This document shows, piece by piece, positions 24,901-35,094 of a stretch of 64,000 nt of DNA (position 1 is its first letter; each line of letters starts with the position of its first letter). Under the pieces are notes generated by a model, which saw nothing but the letters and a program-made list of their open reading frames with translations, ran no database searches and was not told where the DNA came from. Source of the stretch: Vitrella brassicaformis (Eukaryota; Sar; Vitrellaceae). The stretch lies in the NCBI GenBank assembly GCA_001179505.1, contig CDMY01000244.1:62001-126000 (forward strand), read 5' to 3'. The position numbers were made by a program, and so were the translations under genes.

Positions 24901-25030
24901 CGTGCGCTGTGGTGTGCTGCGTACCACGTGGCGTGGCAAACGCCTCGTTGTTGTCCTCCATCTCCAAGTTGGGGGTCTTGGTGTCCACGGCCGGAGCAGG
25001 AACATTATCAACAGCGTAGCCGAGCGGCAT
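7362..25030 (-). CDS. Modular type I PKS/FAS: FAAL-ACP-KS-AT-DH-KR-ACP-KS-ACP-TER-sulfotransferase-like
   Basis: Twenty exons join in phase: 24925-25030, 24529-24801, 24339-24400, 24152-24243, 23839-24008, 23460-23705, 23059-23339, 22832-22975, 22393-22761, 22065-22331, 21396-21948, 20097-21275, 15068-16720, 13134-14980, 11551-13031, 9688-11456, 9178-9580, 8394-9099, 7933-8297, 7362-7833. The product is about 4,145 residues. A fatty acid is probably activated by the FAAL, loaded on ACP1, extended by a reducing module (KS-AT-DH-KR-ACP, no ER), then by a KS-ACP unit without its own AT, and released reductively. Apicomplexan type I FAS/PKS share the ligase loading unit and reductase end; the C-terminal sulfotransferase-like domain is unusual. 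This model skips a broken copy of exon 13 (17855-19990). The start is the first in-frame ATG before the FAAL. The product is unknown. Confidence 0.9.
8394..9580 (-). other. Domain: thioester reductase C-terminal part and linker
   Basis: Exons 9178-9580 and 8394-9099. GYPWSKYVCEEVL carries the YxxxK catalytic pair near residue 3532, followed by IYRLPNT and NTPIDMVAELIV, the usual SDR_e1 tail. Such domains release the acyl chain from the ACP as an aldehyde or alcohol. A helical linker of about 150 residues leads to the sulfotransferase-like domain. Confidence 0.88.
9688..11456 (-). other. Domains: KS2 end, ACP3, start of thioester reductase
   Basis: Residues ~2909-3497. KS2 completes with EVHGTGT and KTNIGHTEGATG, ending at GFGGSNAYVTVE. 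No AT follows: about 90 residues of linker lead directly to ACP3 (EMGLDSRAVIELRN). The reductase then begins at VLLTGVTGIVG, the GxxGxxG NAD(P)-binding loop of the Lys2/CAR-type SDR_e1 family, with VYHTGANIS and HFVSTLG downstream. Confidence 0.9.
11551..14980 (-). other. Domains: dehydratase end, ketoreductase, ACP2, ketosynthase KS2 start
   Basis: Exons 13134-14980 and 11551-13031. The second dehydratase half has HPGVLDCAFQ with the catalytic Asp. After a structural region of about 280 residues, the KR shows YIISGGLGSLG for NADPH, FSSVAS with the catalytic Ser, and QSNYSAANA with the Tyr. ACP2 has DLGIDSLGLVEF near residue 2616. KS2 starts at AVMGIGCRYPGG with the catalytic Cys in LDTACSSSL. 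No enoylreductase is seen, so the extension should leave a double bond unless it is reduced in trans. Confidence 0.9.
15068..16720 (-). other. Domains: KS1 C-terminus, acyltransferase, first part of dehydratase
   Basis: Residues ~1248-1798. The KS ends at GFGGTNAHVILSS. The AT has FLFTGQGSQY, the nucleophile motif GHSLGE and HAYHS, closest to the HAFH form of malonyl-specific ATs, so malonyl-CoA is the likely extender. The dehydratase first hot-dog fold begins near residue 1710 and carries DHVVNGTIIVPG with the catalytic His. This is the intact copy of the duplicated exon. Confidence 0.9.
16845..17144. other. Assembly gap, 300 N, inside the duplicated region
   Basis: Exactly 300 N. The flank at 16721-16844 repeats 19991-20114, and the other flank (17145 on) belongs to an unrelated repeat-exon gene, so the contig join itself is suspect. 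Confidence 0.97.
17145..17854 (-). pseudogene. Fragment of an unrecognised gene with tandem 450-nt repeat exons
   Basis: Three minus-strand exon pieces are visible: 17806-17854 (end only), 17276-17725 (complete, 450 nt) and 17145-17166 (start only). The complete exon begins (G)TG CCC GAT GAT TTG GAG and ends ATG GGC TTA AGA G; both ends are phase 1. The next exon opens V-HNNLDP, like the V-PDDLEA opening of the complete one. The preceding exon ends YPSIHNLVLDVRG, like its FPSIDNIDMGLRG end. The introns between them are also similar. It is therefore a chain of homologous ~150-residue units, not PKS sequence. I do not recognise the domain. The piece is abruptly joined to acyltransferase sequence at about 17855. 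Confidence 0.6.
17855..18469 (-). pseudogene. Duplicate acyltransferase C-terminal fragment
   Basis: Nearly identical to 15392-16007 of the intact exon 13, from DEVVxGIKQLKxGK through to EWKPAEER, with only a few substitutions. At 18469 homology stops after CTCGTCCTCGCC. At 17855 it stops after KPAEER. It cannot make a working AT alone. Confidence 0.85.
18470..19265 (+). pseudogene. Inserted fragment of another gene, opposite strand, splitting the duplicate AT
   Basis: On the plus strand this reads as two exons, about 18470-18851 and 18920-19235, with a clean phase-1 intron (GTGAGC...CTGCAG). The product is rich in Gly, Pro, Asp and His, with QLPYHPGESDLPPLLGG, a basic stretch DSKKRRVEQ, and a short coiled coil (IIIADLKKKMEQCEELRGRF). 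It resembles part of a nuclear regulatory protein, but I cannot name the family. It has no start of its own at the junction. I see no terminal inverted repeats or target-site duplication, so a transposon is not supported. Rearrangement or misassembly is likelier. Confidence 0.5.
19266..20114 (-). pseudogene. Duplicate KS C-terminal/AT N-terminal fragment (second copy of exon 13)
   Basis: 19266-19990 repeats 15996-16720 at an offset of 3,270 bases with only scattered changes (for example M to K in the VxSLEV segment). The repeat runs on through the intron and the last bases of the KS1 exon. It keeps GFGGTNAHVILSS, FTGQGSQY and GHSLGE, then is broken at VMAALL by the insert. If the transcript used this acceptor (19991), the AT would be truncated. 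Confidence 0.85.
20097..21275 (-). other. Domain: ketosynthase KS1 (most of it)
   Basis: Residues ~890-1320, continued in exon 13. All three catalytic sites are present: Cys in VDTACSSSL, His in EAHGTGT, and His in KTHIGHLEGAAG. The exon ends GCA GCA G and joins in phase with the exon that opens GC ATG GCT, both in the copy at 16720 and in the copy at 19990. Confidence 0.93.
21396..21948 (-). other. Domain: loading acyl carrier protein ACP1
   Basis: Residues ~785-855. The phosphopantetheine site is ELGVSSIKAVEFAE, so the usual Asp before the Ser is itself Ser. A Ser/Pro-rich linker of about 100 residues separates it from the FAAL. The carrier holds the starter acyl group for KS1. Confidence 0.85.
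22065..25030 (-). other. Domain: fatty acyl-AMP ligase (FAAL) loading unit
   Basis: Residues ~45-680 of the megasynthase. The adenylate-forming P-loop is FTSG(G)STGQPKGVMVTHG, spread over two exons. FAAL-type signatures follow: WLPVYHDMGLVGFF, LMSPLDFIRRPHLWLQ, TGAPNFGFEL, YGMAENTLFISG, HYLRTGDSGFF, and GRIKDMIIVRGRNLFPQDIE. The domain ends at KTTSGKVRR with the catalytic Lys. FAALs make acyl-adenylates from free fatty acids and pass them to an ACP rather than to CoA. The YHDMG and RGRNxxPQDIE forms favour FAAL over an acyl-CoA synthetase. Confidence 0.9.
24863..24901. repeat. (TCTG)n tetranucleotide tract in a megasynthase intron
   Basis: About nine uninterrupted TCTG units lie in intron 1 (CAGA on the sense strand). 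The same unit recurs in at least three other megasynthase introns (for example 21295-21315, 23346-23373, 23708-23736). Confidence 0.9.
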
Positions 25031-25674
25031 GGTTTCAGCGGGAGAGTAATGGGCAGATGTGGTGGGCTCGTATATATCGACAAGACGGGACGAGGATGCG
25101 ATAGCTGCGATAAAGGGGTGGCAGGTTGAATGCCGACACAGTTAGACAAGCAGACGAGACGACAAGACACAGACACGCAGGCAGGCAGTGAGGGGCAGGG
25201 CCTTTCCTATACAGATGCCGCTGGGCACAGCAGATCAGATCTCCTCGCACGGATAGATCTCGGACAGAGAGCAGTCAAGCGCAAGCACACAGTTGCCAGT
25301 CAGATTGCAGCAACCCCACCAAAGACACACAGAGAGAGAAAAAACGAATGGACAGTTGGGGAGAGCTCTCTCTCTAGCTCGCAGACAGAGCGATCCGAGT
25401 TGCGAGCGGTCTCTCTCCGAGCTCTCCCCGGGTGTCTTGCCTCCTGCCACGCCCACCACCCTAGCAGCTGCTGTTGATACTTTCCCCGAGGCAGTTTAAT
25501 CATCCGGCTTCCCTTCAAGGCGACAGAATATCGTCAGTGACTGCGGCCATCCCATCATCGCATCGCAACGGCGTGGCTGGCGTGACTGACAGCACCTCTT
25601 GTCGCAAGCTGACCACCTCGTCGCAAGATCTTGTCCCTGCTTGCCTGCCTCATCCGCCATTACTGTCAGTCCCG
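25031..25674. promoter_or_regulatory. Divergent promoter region, megasynthase and Patched-like gene
   Basis: The 644 bases between the two divergent start codons contain AGCTCGCA at 25376-25383 (the octamer TGCGAGCT on the minus strand) and TGCGAGC at 25401-25407, within a (CT)/(GA)-rich block at 25321-25435. No other gene is seen here. Confidence 0.45.
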
Positions 25675-28600
25675 ATGTTCGCGACGTGGAAGGGTCGTTT
25701 TGTGGGGCGCATCGAGAGGTTCTTTTACAACTACACGTGCTTCGTCTACCGGCACCCATGGAAGTTCATCTGGGTGACTCTGCTGCTGTCGCTGTCTGTG
25801 GGGACCCTCACCTTCTTCCGTCAGAAGGAATTCGACACCGAGATCAACTTTGCTATGCCAGACAGCAAGGCGGTCAAAGCAAGGTGAGCCAATCAACCCT
25901 CCGACGGTTCATGGCATCCGTCAGACATGCTTGCTTGCTTGTTTCTGATGGTTGGTTGTGTGACGTGACAGGGAGTTGTACGAGAAGCATTTTGGTCAGT
26001 GGCCCCGGGATGCGGCCGTCGTGGCGTCGGCGGTGGATCCTGATGACAACCTGCTGACCAAGGAGCACCTGGATGAGCTCAGGGCGCTCACAGACGACAT
26101 TGCCAATGTCACAGTGAAAGTGGACGGCAGGAGCTGGAGATTCGAGGATATTTGTGCCCGAGATGGGACGGGCGAATGCGACATGGCCACTGTACGCACA
26201 CACAGCTGATGCTGTGCCACGCACAGGCCAGACAGCGATAGGCTGGCACCCTCACACACTGCTCTGCTGGTGTGGTTTGTGTGGGCGTCGATTGGTCAGG
26301 TGTTCATGGTGTATGGTGAGGACAGCGAGGACCGGTACGGCACCCCTCTCAACTACCCCAGACACCCCTCCATCCGCCACGGCGGCCTGTTCCCCTGGCC
26401 TGTCGCCTTCCTGATGGGCAACATCACTGTCGAGGACGTCAACGGTCGGCAGAAGGCCACCCGCGCCAGCTCATTCATCTTCCGCTGGGCAGTGACCCCT
26501 GATGCTGCACCAAAAGCCGCTATTCTCCAGTGGGAGAAGGCCTTCCTGCACAAGGTCATGGACTGGACCCCAGAGTTCCGCGACAAGCATGGTATTGAGC
26601 TCCTTCGCTACGCACGGAGGACACCAGGTACGTAAGGATGGGTGGATTTGATGCGACACAGACGTGACGAAGGTGATTTCTTCCTTTCTTTCTTTCTTTC
26701 TTTCTTTCTGTGTGTGTGTGTGTGTGAATGTGCAGAGGATGAGCTTGCCAACAGTTTCTATCCGCTGATGGAGTTTCTCATCCGCATGGGGTGCTGTGGT
26801 CTGGTGGTGGGCATCTACTGTGTTGTGGCCAATCTGTCGGGATTCGGCAACGGACACAAATCTAAGTAAGTCAGTGACACGGTCGGACGGTGTGTGCAGC
26901 TAGCTCACCTTGTCCGTCCGTCCGTATAACTAACTGTTCATCTCTCTCTCATCCATCGTCTGTGTTCAGGTTGGTCCCCGCCATCATGGGCCTGGTGAGT
27001 GCGGTCCTGGGATCCTTTCTGGGCTTCGGTATCGTGTACAGTGCCGGGTTCAAGCATGTGGTGACGATGGAGGTGACCCCATACCTGTGCATGGGCATCG
27101 GCGTCAACGACCTCCTCGTCATCCTCAATGCATACGCACCCGCTTCCCAAATCGAGGCAGACCCCATGAAGAAGTGCGCACGGACCATGAAAGACTCAGG
27201 TACGGGGGGGTGGACCCACTCGCACGCACACACACGGCACCACGTTTGCCCATACACATCGGCGGCCACTCATTGGTGTGCGCGCCGTGCTGTGCTGTGC
27301 TGTTGCTGTGTGTACGTGCAGGTTTGGCTATCACGATCACCACCCTGGCCAACGTCATCGCCTTCGGCATTGGTGCGTCTACTGGGTATACGGCTGTGGT
27401 CAATTTCTGCGTCCTCACTGCCGTGGCCCTCGGCTTCGTGTACATCTATGCCCTGACGTTCTTCCTCCCCTTCCTCTGCCTCGACGCCCGCCGCGAGGCC
27501 TGCAGCCCCCCCTCATACTTGAAAGGCTACTTTGGGGTGGGGCGTGGTGGCACTGCCAAGGGCGACGCCACCCCCTCGACCAACATCATGAGCGGCGACA
27601 GCAGCAAGCCCGAGGTGTCCCCTCCCGCCTCCACACAGGCCTTCTCGCCGCAACCCGAGGGCGACCGAGACATCGCCTTCCCCACCATCGAGACCATTGA
27701 CCTTGGCCCAAGCGGAGACTATGACGTGGAAGAGGCCGGCAAGACGACCACGCTGACGCCAATCAGAGAGGAAGAGGAGGCATCCGATGCCGCCGAGGCC
27801 GTCACTGAAATCAGTGCCGTGGCCAGTGGCGTCCACGAGCTGGTGGCCCTGCAGGTGCTGCAGCAGGAGGACCGCATCCAGCAGAAGCTGCGGCAGAGGC
27901 GGCAGAGGCGGCAACCGGCAGCCGGCAGTGCAGCGACACACGAGGCCAATCATGCTCCCGATGTGGAAGCGCAGGCGCCCCGCCAAGAGAGCGAGGCAGA
28001 CTCCAAGACTGCCGGTCCCCCCTGCAGCGGGTTCTTCTCTGTCCAGCTGGCCAAGCCCGCCGATAGCAGCCCCGTATCTGTGGACGTGGAGGAGCCCAGG
28101 GGCCTTCACGGCAAGTGGATGCGGCTCTACTTCAGACGCTTTTGGGGCAGGTGGCTCACCATCCCAGCCGTCAAGGTACGTGAGAGAGAAGAGAGCGAAA
28201 CCAACCTGCCGCACAGCCAGCCGGCGTTTGTACGTATTGTGTGTTTAGGTGTTTGTGGTGGCGCTGTGGTTGACCTACGTGGGTTTGTGTGGGTTCTCGG
28301 CCTCCAAGTTGCGTGTGGAGTTTGAGGTATCGAACACGGCGCCGTACGGCTCTTACTTCATCGACTTCCTCGGCGGTGTCGACGAGGCCTTCGGAGGGTT
28401 CAACCTTCCTGGGGTGTTGCTGTACTCGGAGAAGCAGCATTGGTGGACCAAGGCCACTCGGGAGGCCTTCATGGAGTTCGAGGACGAGCTGACGCGGGTG
28501 GAGGGCGTCCACCCTGAAACACAAAGCGGCCTCTATAGATTCTACGAGTTCTACAGTCGCACCCCAGAGCTCCTGCAGGAGCTCAACGAAATGGAGAATG

Positions 28601-29773
28601 ACCCCAAGGCATTCTCTGACAAGTAAGTGAGACAGATACACAGGCAACAGCAAATTTCTCCTACTTCATCTGATGTCACCGAGTGTGTGTGTGTGTGTGT
28701 GTATGCGGTTTGTCTGTTCTGTTCAGGTTGCGTCAGTGGATGAACAGGACCATGATCACCAGCACGCCCTTCAAGCTCTTCAAAACCGACTTCAACTTCA
28801 ACGATGACGGTACGCGCACAAGCTAACGTGGCAGCCTCCCTCCCAGCCGAGCCGAGCCAGCACCTTGATGATGCGTCTTTTGTGTGTGTGTGTGTGTAGG
28901 TGAGTTGGAGGCCTACAAGACCAAGTTCTTCATGCGGGCGTACAGCGACCCGCCCCTGGGAGGCGCACCCCTCATGCAGCGCATCCGCGATAAGTGCGAC
29001 AGAGTGAAGAGGGACCACGGCATCACGGTGGCCACCTTCACCGACGCCTTCGTCTACTACGAGAGCGACCTGATCCTGGTCCCACAGACCCTCGTGCAGC
29101 TGTCCGCCGCCCTCGTGGGCGTCCTCCTCGTCTCCATCTTCCTCCTCCACGGCGCCATCACATGCGCCCTGGTGCTGGTCATGCTGATCAGCATCGACCT
29201 GGGCGTGTTCGGCTTCATGACTGTGTTCGACCTGCCGCTGAATCTCATCACCTCCATCAACCTCGTCGTCTCCATCGGTTAGTGTAGTGAGTGTGTGTGA
29301 TCACGCCACCGTGCCATACGGCACACGAAGCGACGGCGTGTCTGTACTGTATGTATGGCGGCCTGCCGGTTGTCTGTCTCGTGTGTGCAGGGTTCTCTGT
29401 GGACTTCACCACCCACATCTGCCACGCCTACACGCTGGCAGTGGGGCGCACACCAAACCACCGTATGGTGGAGACGATGGCGCTGATGGGTGCCCCCGTG
29501 TTCAGCGGCGGCATGTCCACCTTTCTCGCCTTGACGCCCTTCCTCATCGTTCAACGCTCATACTCATACGACTCGTGGTGCCTCATGATGATACTGGTCG
29601 TGGCCTGCGGCGTCCTCCATGCGCTGGTCTTCCTGCCGGTCATCCTCTCCCTCCTCCCCATCAGCAAGGCCAGGAACCGCACCAATAGCCAGCCCAATCA
29701 GGCCCCGACTGAGGCGCGGGGGCAGGCTGCCAAGGGTCAAGACAACAAGGGCGCTGTGTCACTGCCGGCGTAA
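25675..29773 (+). CDS. Patched/RND-superfamily membrane protein
   Basis: Exons: 25675-25883, 25972-26191, 26300-26627, 26736-26865, 26970-27199, 27322-28175, 28249-28622, 28727-28809, 28900-29277, 29391-29773; all in phase, 1,062 residues. The layout is one N-terminal membrane segment (HPWKFIWVTLLLSLSVGTL), a large outer loop, a five-segment sterol-sensing-like bundle, a long charged cytosolic linker (~residues 530-730), then a second set of the same kind. GIGVNDLLVILNAY matches the family's GVDD core. The second half has GFSVDFTTHICHAY, the GxxxD signature of Patched-related proteins. Members use proton or cation gradients to move lipids or sterols. The gene shares a promoter region with the megasynthase. 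The substrate is unknown. Confidence 0.9.
26682..26708. repeat. (TTTC)n tract in a Patched-like gene intron
   Basis: Six to seven TTTC units are followed directly by (TG)n and the acceptor TGTGCAG. Confidence 0.85.
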
Positions 29774-32202
29774 TTGATCATTGGACTGGTGTGTGTGTGT
29801 GTGATACCTCGTGATGCGTGTCCTGTTCTTGTGCATAACCGTGGGTGACTTGTTTTGGCTGGGCTGTTTGCACGCTTGCAAACAGACATGCACGGCTGGC
29901 TGGTTTATTGGGGGGTGCGTGGGTTGCCCGGCGGTGCGGTGCGGTGCTGTGCGGTGCGGTGCGAAAATCTCTTCGACTGCTGGTCACTCAGATGTTTGTG
30001 TGACCACTGGGGCGGCCGTGGGCGTGGCGTGCATGTGTGCGTGTGGGGTGATTGGTGCCCAGGCTGCTCTTTCCCTTTTTCAACGACCCACCCCCCACCC
30101 ACCCACGAGTTGGACTGGGAGGGAGGGAGGGAGGGAGGAAGTCTTTTTGGTGGGTCTTTTGTGGCTGTGCCGTGCCGTGCCGTGCCGTCCGTTGGTTAGT
30201 TAACCTGGTATGTACCAACCAACCAGTAGAGGGACGGATGGGATGGACCAGCGTTGGTTGTTTTTTACTCTTGAAGGATCGTTTCTACGTACATGATACA
30301 CTGACATGATACACACCCGTACGTACGTTACAGTATGTACAGTCGCGTACACGTGAGTGAGTGTGGTTTGGTTGTGTGAATGAATGAATGATGGATGTAC
30401 TCGATTTTGTCAAGTCCCTCCCTACTGACTGTACAGAGGAGTAGTCTCGTGGAACTTGTGTATCGAGCTATCGAGCTATCTCTCCCTCCTCCTACTTTCC
30501 CTTCCCCTCCCTGTCTCTTGCCTGCATGCTTGCGTGTCAGCTCAGCTGGGTAGGTAGGTAGGTAGATGGATGAGCTGTGTGGCGTCTCTTGTGTTTGGAC
30601 CGACGGACGGACGGATGAATGGATGGATTACGTGCAGTACATGCGCGGAAGGGACGACGATCAAATGAATCCTTTTTCTATGCGTATCGGCGCACATCAA
30701 TCCAATCTGCCCAAACATACTTTTCTTCATGCTTCACGCAGGCACCGTTGAGAAAGCTGGCTCATGTCTCGGACGTTCACCCATTCGGTCATCGACACAC
30801 ACACACACACACACGCACACACACATGATAAACGTCAATTCCGCCGCACATCCCTCCCCTCGTCCGCCCGCCCACAAGAGTGCCTCTGCTCAGCGCCTTT
30901 GTAGGTCGGCAGAGCTAAAACATGAGCCTGCCTCCTCTGTCTACTGCAGATCCGTCTGTTTCGATCACAATCGTATGGAAGAGAAAAGGAAAGTAAGTAG
31001 CGGTGTTGTGTTGCTTACACTACTACAGACACGTCAATATGTCAAAACAGCTTCGTGTTTTGTAGGTGCCCTGTTGGCTACACACAGTATTGATTGATTG
31101 AGTGGAGCTGTCTCCCATGCATAGATGTCCGTCCACTTTGCTTTGTCGTCAGTCACATAATGGGTATCAATCATATCATCCACGCGTACAGCCAGACAGG
31201 TACGCGTAGCTCTGCGCGCGTATATGGTGGAAGACAGACAGACAGCCCTATTCGCTTTGTCGTCATATATCAGTGTATATCTGATCTGATCTGCTGTATG
31301 TGTGTTTGTCTATGCAGTGGACTGCAGTGCACAACTAACTTGTATGTATGTCTGTGGGAAAGAGGGAGGGGGGGGAGGCAGGCAGGCAGGCAGGCGTGCA
31401 TGGATGCGAGGCGATGGGCCAGGCAGGTAGGCAGGACAGGATAGGATAGGATGCACAGCACACAAAGCCGAAAAACGAATCGATCCCTCGGTTGTCACCC
31501 GCATCGTATGCAGGTATGCATGTACATGCATGTATATGTATATATGTATGTGTGTGTATATGTATGTGTGTGTATGTCCCCATGTAGCCTTAGTCATCAT
31601 CGTCTGTCTGTCTGTCTGTCTGTAGGAAGGAACGCAGAAACAATTAAATTAACAGAAATCTTGGCGCCACCGGTCCGTCCGTCCATCAGAGAGAGATGAA
31701 GGTGTTGTGGTGCGCACGGAAAAACAAGGATCAGTCGCACAGCACAGCATGACCCAGCCATGCACCGACCAACCAGTCCACCAACCAACCAGCCAGCCAC
31801 AGCTGGTAAGGTATGTAGGCGTGTAAGTATATATCTATGTATGTATGTGTATGTGAATCAGTGTGTATGTGAATCAGTATCATCTGATCTGCTGCAGACG
31901 CGGCGCGCGCGCGTCGACGTCGCCGTATAGACGAGTAAAGTAATATCACATGCAATCCTTGAACTCATGGAATGAATCATCGACTGATGGGCACTCTATC
32001 TCTCAGGCGCGGTGGGACACGTCATGACGACAGGCGAGTGGTCTACTGTCACCCGTCGTCGAATTACGTGTTCTTCCAGTAGCGCGCGCCACATCGAATA
32101 TAACACAACAGCAGCCTCCAGCCTCCTCACTACCGACAGACACCAAAAACGCAAAACCTACCTGACGTTTGTGTGTGTATGCCTCTCGCAAGACAGACAG
32201 AA

Positions 32203-32233
<31 letters not shown>

Positions 32234-33523
32234 AAGTAAGGATGACATCAGGTGCACCCATAAACCACCATAGTTTGGTGATGGACATAACACAAGAGCC
32301 AACAGAAACACATGTATGTATGCAATGTGCCCACGCCCCACTCACCCGGCCCTCCCTCCCTCCCTCCCTCCCTCCCTTCGGCCCACTTGCCCCGACCCGA
32401 CCCCACCCACTCCCTCACTCACCGACGGCATGGCATGCACACGTACACAAAAATACTTGTACAGAGGCAGGCAGTCATCAGGTGAGTGTGTGAGTGTGTG
32501 AGTCAGTCAGGGCACAGCGCGATGATCTCTCTTTCCACTCATACAGTCAATACATTCAGTTGATCCAATCCGTCACCAACCAGCAGAGAGTCAGGTAGGT
32601 ATATACACTCTATAAAATCAGCGACCCAAAGAGATGCAGTCACCGCTCAGCTAGCCGTACACACACACACACCAACACACACATATACACCCCCCACACC
32701 CCCACCTCCGGCCCTCTGTGTACACACCGACATATGTAGATCAGATCAGTCATGGATTCATCGCACTCACCCACTCACTCCCTCAGTCATCGAACAACCA
32801 ACGACCCGGAAGGTGCGAGGACAGACAGACAGACAGACAGGCAAGTAAGCAGCAGGCAGCAGACGTTTCAAGGCATGAATTCATTCAAGGCATGAAGGCT
32901 GGCTGGTACACACACACATACATACACACATAGGTAGGTAGGCCGGTACTTTCAGGGACACAAAAAGGGTATGAAGGCGCACACGGACGGTACACACTAT
33001 ACACCTTAGTCATTCCTGTGGCCTTCAAAACTTACACACTCACACCCAGCGACAGAACTGGCCAGCCAGCGAGCACAGTCGTCCGAGCAATCAATAAGTA
33101 GGGGAGGGGAGGAGGCAGGGAAGGAGAGGAGAGAGGACACAAGAGGCAGGCAGTCTGGCAGGCAGGCAGGCAGGCAGGCAGAAAAAGGGGAAGGGATGCC
33201 GGGATTCGTCTATCCTCACTCCATCCATCTGACTGATATCCACGCGCAGGACCGTGTGGCTGTCTGTCTGGCTGTCTGTCGCATCGCTCATCCACCCACC
33301 CATCCATCCATATCCCATCCACCCGCGGGAGGGGCCCGACCCACTAGATGGACAGGCCGTCCGCGTCCGTCAATCGGCCGACCGACTATGTATCTATGTA
33401 CGGTACGTAGTCCATCGACCGATCGACCGACCAACTCACCCATCCACCCAGCAGGCCACAGGCCCCCTCTCCCCCACCTAGTCAAGCGTGTGCGATGGTG
33501 TCGGTCGTCTTGGCTTGATCCAG
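29774..33523. other. 3.75-kb intergenic region, low-complexity, no gene seen
   Basis: Between the 3' ends of the Patched-like and elongase genes. Open frames here are translations of simple repeats: (GT)n/(CA)n, (GGCA)n near 31376-31395, TGTATG-type runs near 31500-31580, TCTG repeats at 31603-31622, and (GA)n at 32206-32235. Direct GCGGT repeats lie at 29934-29960. I see no tRNA, rRNA or conserved protein. Confidence 0.6.
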
Positions 33524-35094
33524 TCAGTTGGCCATGCCCGCCGACACGCGCAGGCCAAGCCGTGCCCTGGCCAGTCCATGCAGGTGGCGGAGTCCCCTGC
33601 TGATGGGCGAAGCTGAGGGTGAGGAGGGCGGTGACTCGCCCCCTGCGGCGCCGTCCGCCCCTGTGACCATCTTGTCTTCGCTCTTGCCCTTGCCCTTGCC
33701 CTTGTCACCGACCAGGAGGGACCTCAAGGCCCTCCCGAATTCAGCGACGAGCACCTCGCTCTTCTTCTGCATGTTCTGATCAATGGGCGGATGGACAGAC
33801 AGACAGGCACACACACACACATGTCGGTCGGATGTCAGTCACGTCTCTGTCTGTGTCTGTCTGTGTCTGTCTGTGTCTGTCTGTCTGTCGCTCACCGGAA
33901 CATAGTTCTTGACGTAGAACTGTCCGAAGAGGAGTGCGTACGAGAAGTACATGAGGAGGGCACACAGGGCGTTGTTGTAGTGGACCGGGTCGCCCGTCGC
34001 CTCAGGACGCAGCATGGCCGATACCGTGATGCCCACACCAACAAACATCTGCACGACAGTGATACAGCACAGGCGACTTTCCATAAGCCTTGCTCTTTCC
34101 GTGCCTTCCTTCCTCGTGTGTCTCCCTCACCTGGCTGAGCTGGGCGGAAGTGATGAAGGGTCGCAGCTTCTTCAAAACCCTGATAGATCGATACGTACGG
34201 CAGGCAGACAGGTCAGTCAGGTGTGCTCACGTGGGTAGGTGGGCTCGGTGACTGACTCACCTGTTTTTGGCGAAGAGTGCGGTGAGGGCGTAGTAGAGGT
34301 ACATGACGCCGTGGACGCAGAGGTTGATGAAGGCGAACTGGTGGGCGAAGGCGACACCCAGGTGAACTGCGCTCCAGCAATACAGGGCCTGAATGAAGCA
34401 AGGGAGGGAGGGAGGGAGGACAACACACACACGCACGCACACACACACACACACATCCGTATGACAACAGAGAGCCTCTCCCTGTGTGTGTGTGTCAAAT
34501 GTGTGCGTCCATACCACGGTGACGTGGTGGTACGCGTGCAGGAAAGTGATGGGTCGCTTCCTGAGTGCCAGCAGCACCGTGTCGCCGAACTCAATGAGCT
34601 TGCTCACCGCGAACCACACACAAATCGCACGAGTGGTGGGCTGAAGTCAACGCACCCGAAGACAAAGCAGTTGGACACAGATCCCATTGTCCTCCCCGTC
34701 GGTGCTGTCGGCTCACCTTGTAGTCCTTTTCGTGCTTGGCTGCCGTGAAGACCAGCTGCCAGTCGTCCAGAAGCTGTGTGTGGAGACGCACACAGAACAG
34801 ACAGAGAGGCCATGCAGAGCCCCGCCTGCTATGTCTGTGTCCCACCCACGTGTGTGTCTTACTTACCACGAGGGCAACGCCGAGGATGGAGAAGAATGAG
34901 AGGGCGAGGTTCCATGCGCAGATGAACGGCTTGATGGGCAGCGGCTCCCGATTCCGCATCCAGTGCCGCAGCGAGAATATGACCGGCAGATAGAGAGCGA
35001 TGCACCCCAGCCACGGCAATCGAAAGTACTCCTCAGTGCGAAACCCGCTGCCTTGCGTCCAGTAGTCATCGCTGAATGGCGAGTAGGGGGCCAT
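33524..35094 (-). CDS. ELO-family very-long-chain fatty acid elongase (3-ketoacyl-CoA synthase)
   Basis: Exons: 34867-35094, 34717-34773, 34515-34640, 34261-34388, 34131-34179, 33896-34048, 33524-33775; in phase, 330 residues. The family core is clear: KLIEFGDTVLLALRKRP followed by the histidine box HAYHH (HxxHH, ~residues 131-135), then HGVMYLYYAL. The other segments are hydrophobic, as expected for seven ER-membrane helices. The enzyme condenses malonyl-CoA with long-chain acyl-CoA. The C-terminal ~80 residues are a charged, Ser/Pro-rich tail beginning with a Lys/Gly repeat (DKGKGKGKSEDK), without an obvious KKxx retrieval signal at the end. The ATG at 35094 is the first that keeps the usual ELO N-terminus. 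Confidence 0.93.

Noticed and set aside
24863-24901. Regularly spaced tetranucleotide repeats as a possible CRISPR-like array
   Set aside because: They are uninterrupted microsatellites without unique spacers, in a eukaryotic intron.
29934-29960. GCGGT direct repeats after the Patched-like gene as a regulatory array
   Set aside because: A short, imperfect run in a 3' flank, indistinguishable from the many simple repeats of this genome.
31000-32600. Several open frames of 60-115 residues rich in His, Thr, Cys and Val
   Set aside because: They are translations of (CA)n, (GT)n and (CAGA)n repeats, exist in several frames at once, and have no splice logic or family motif.
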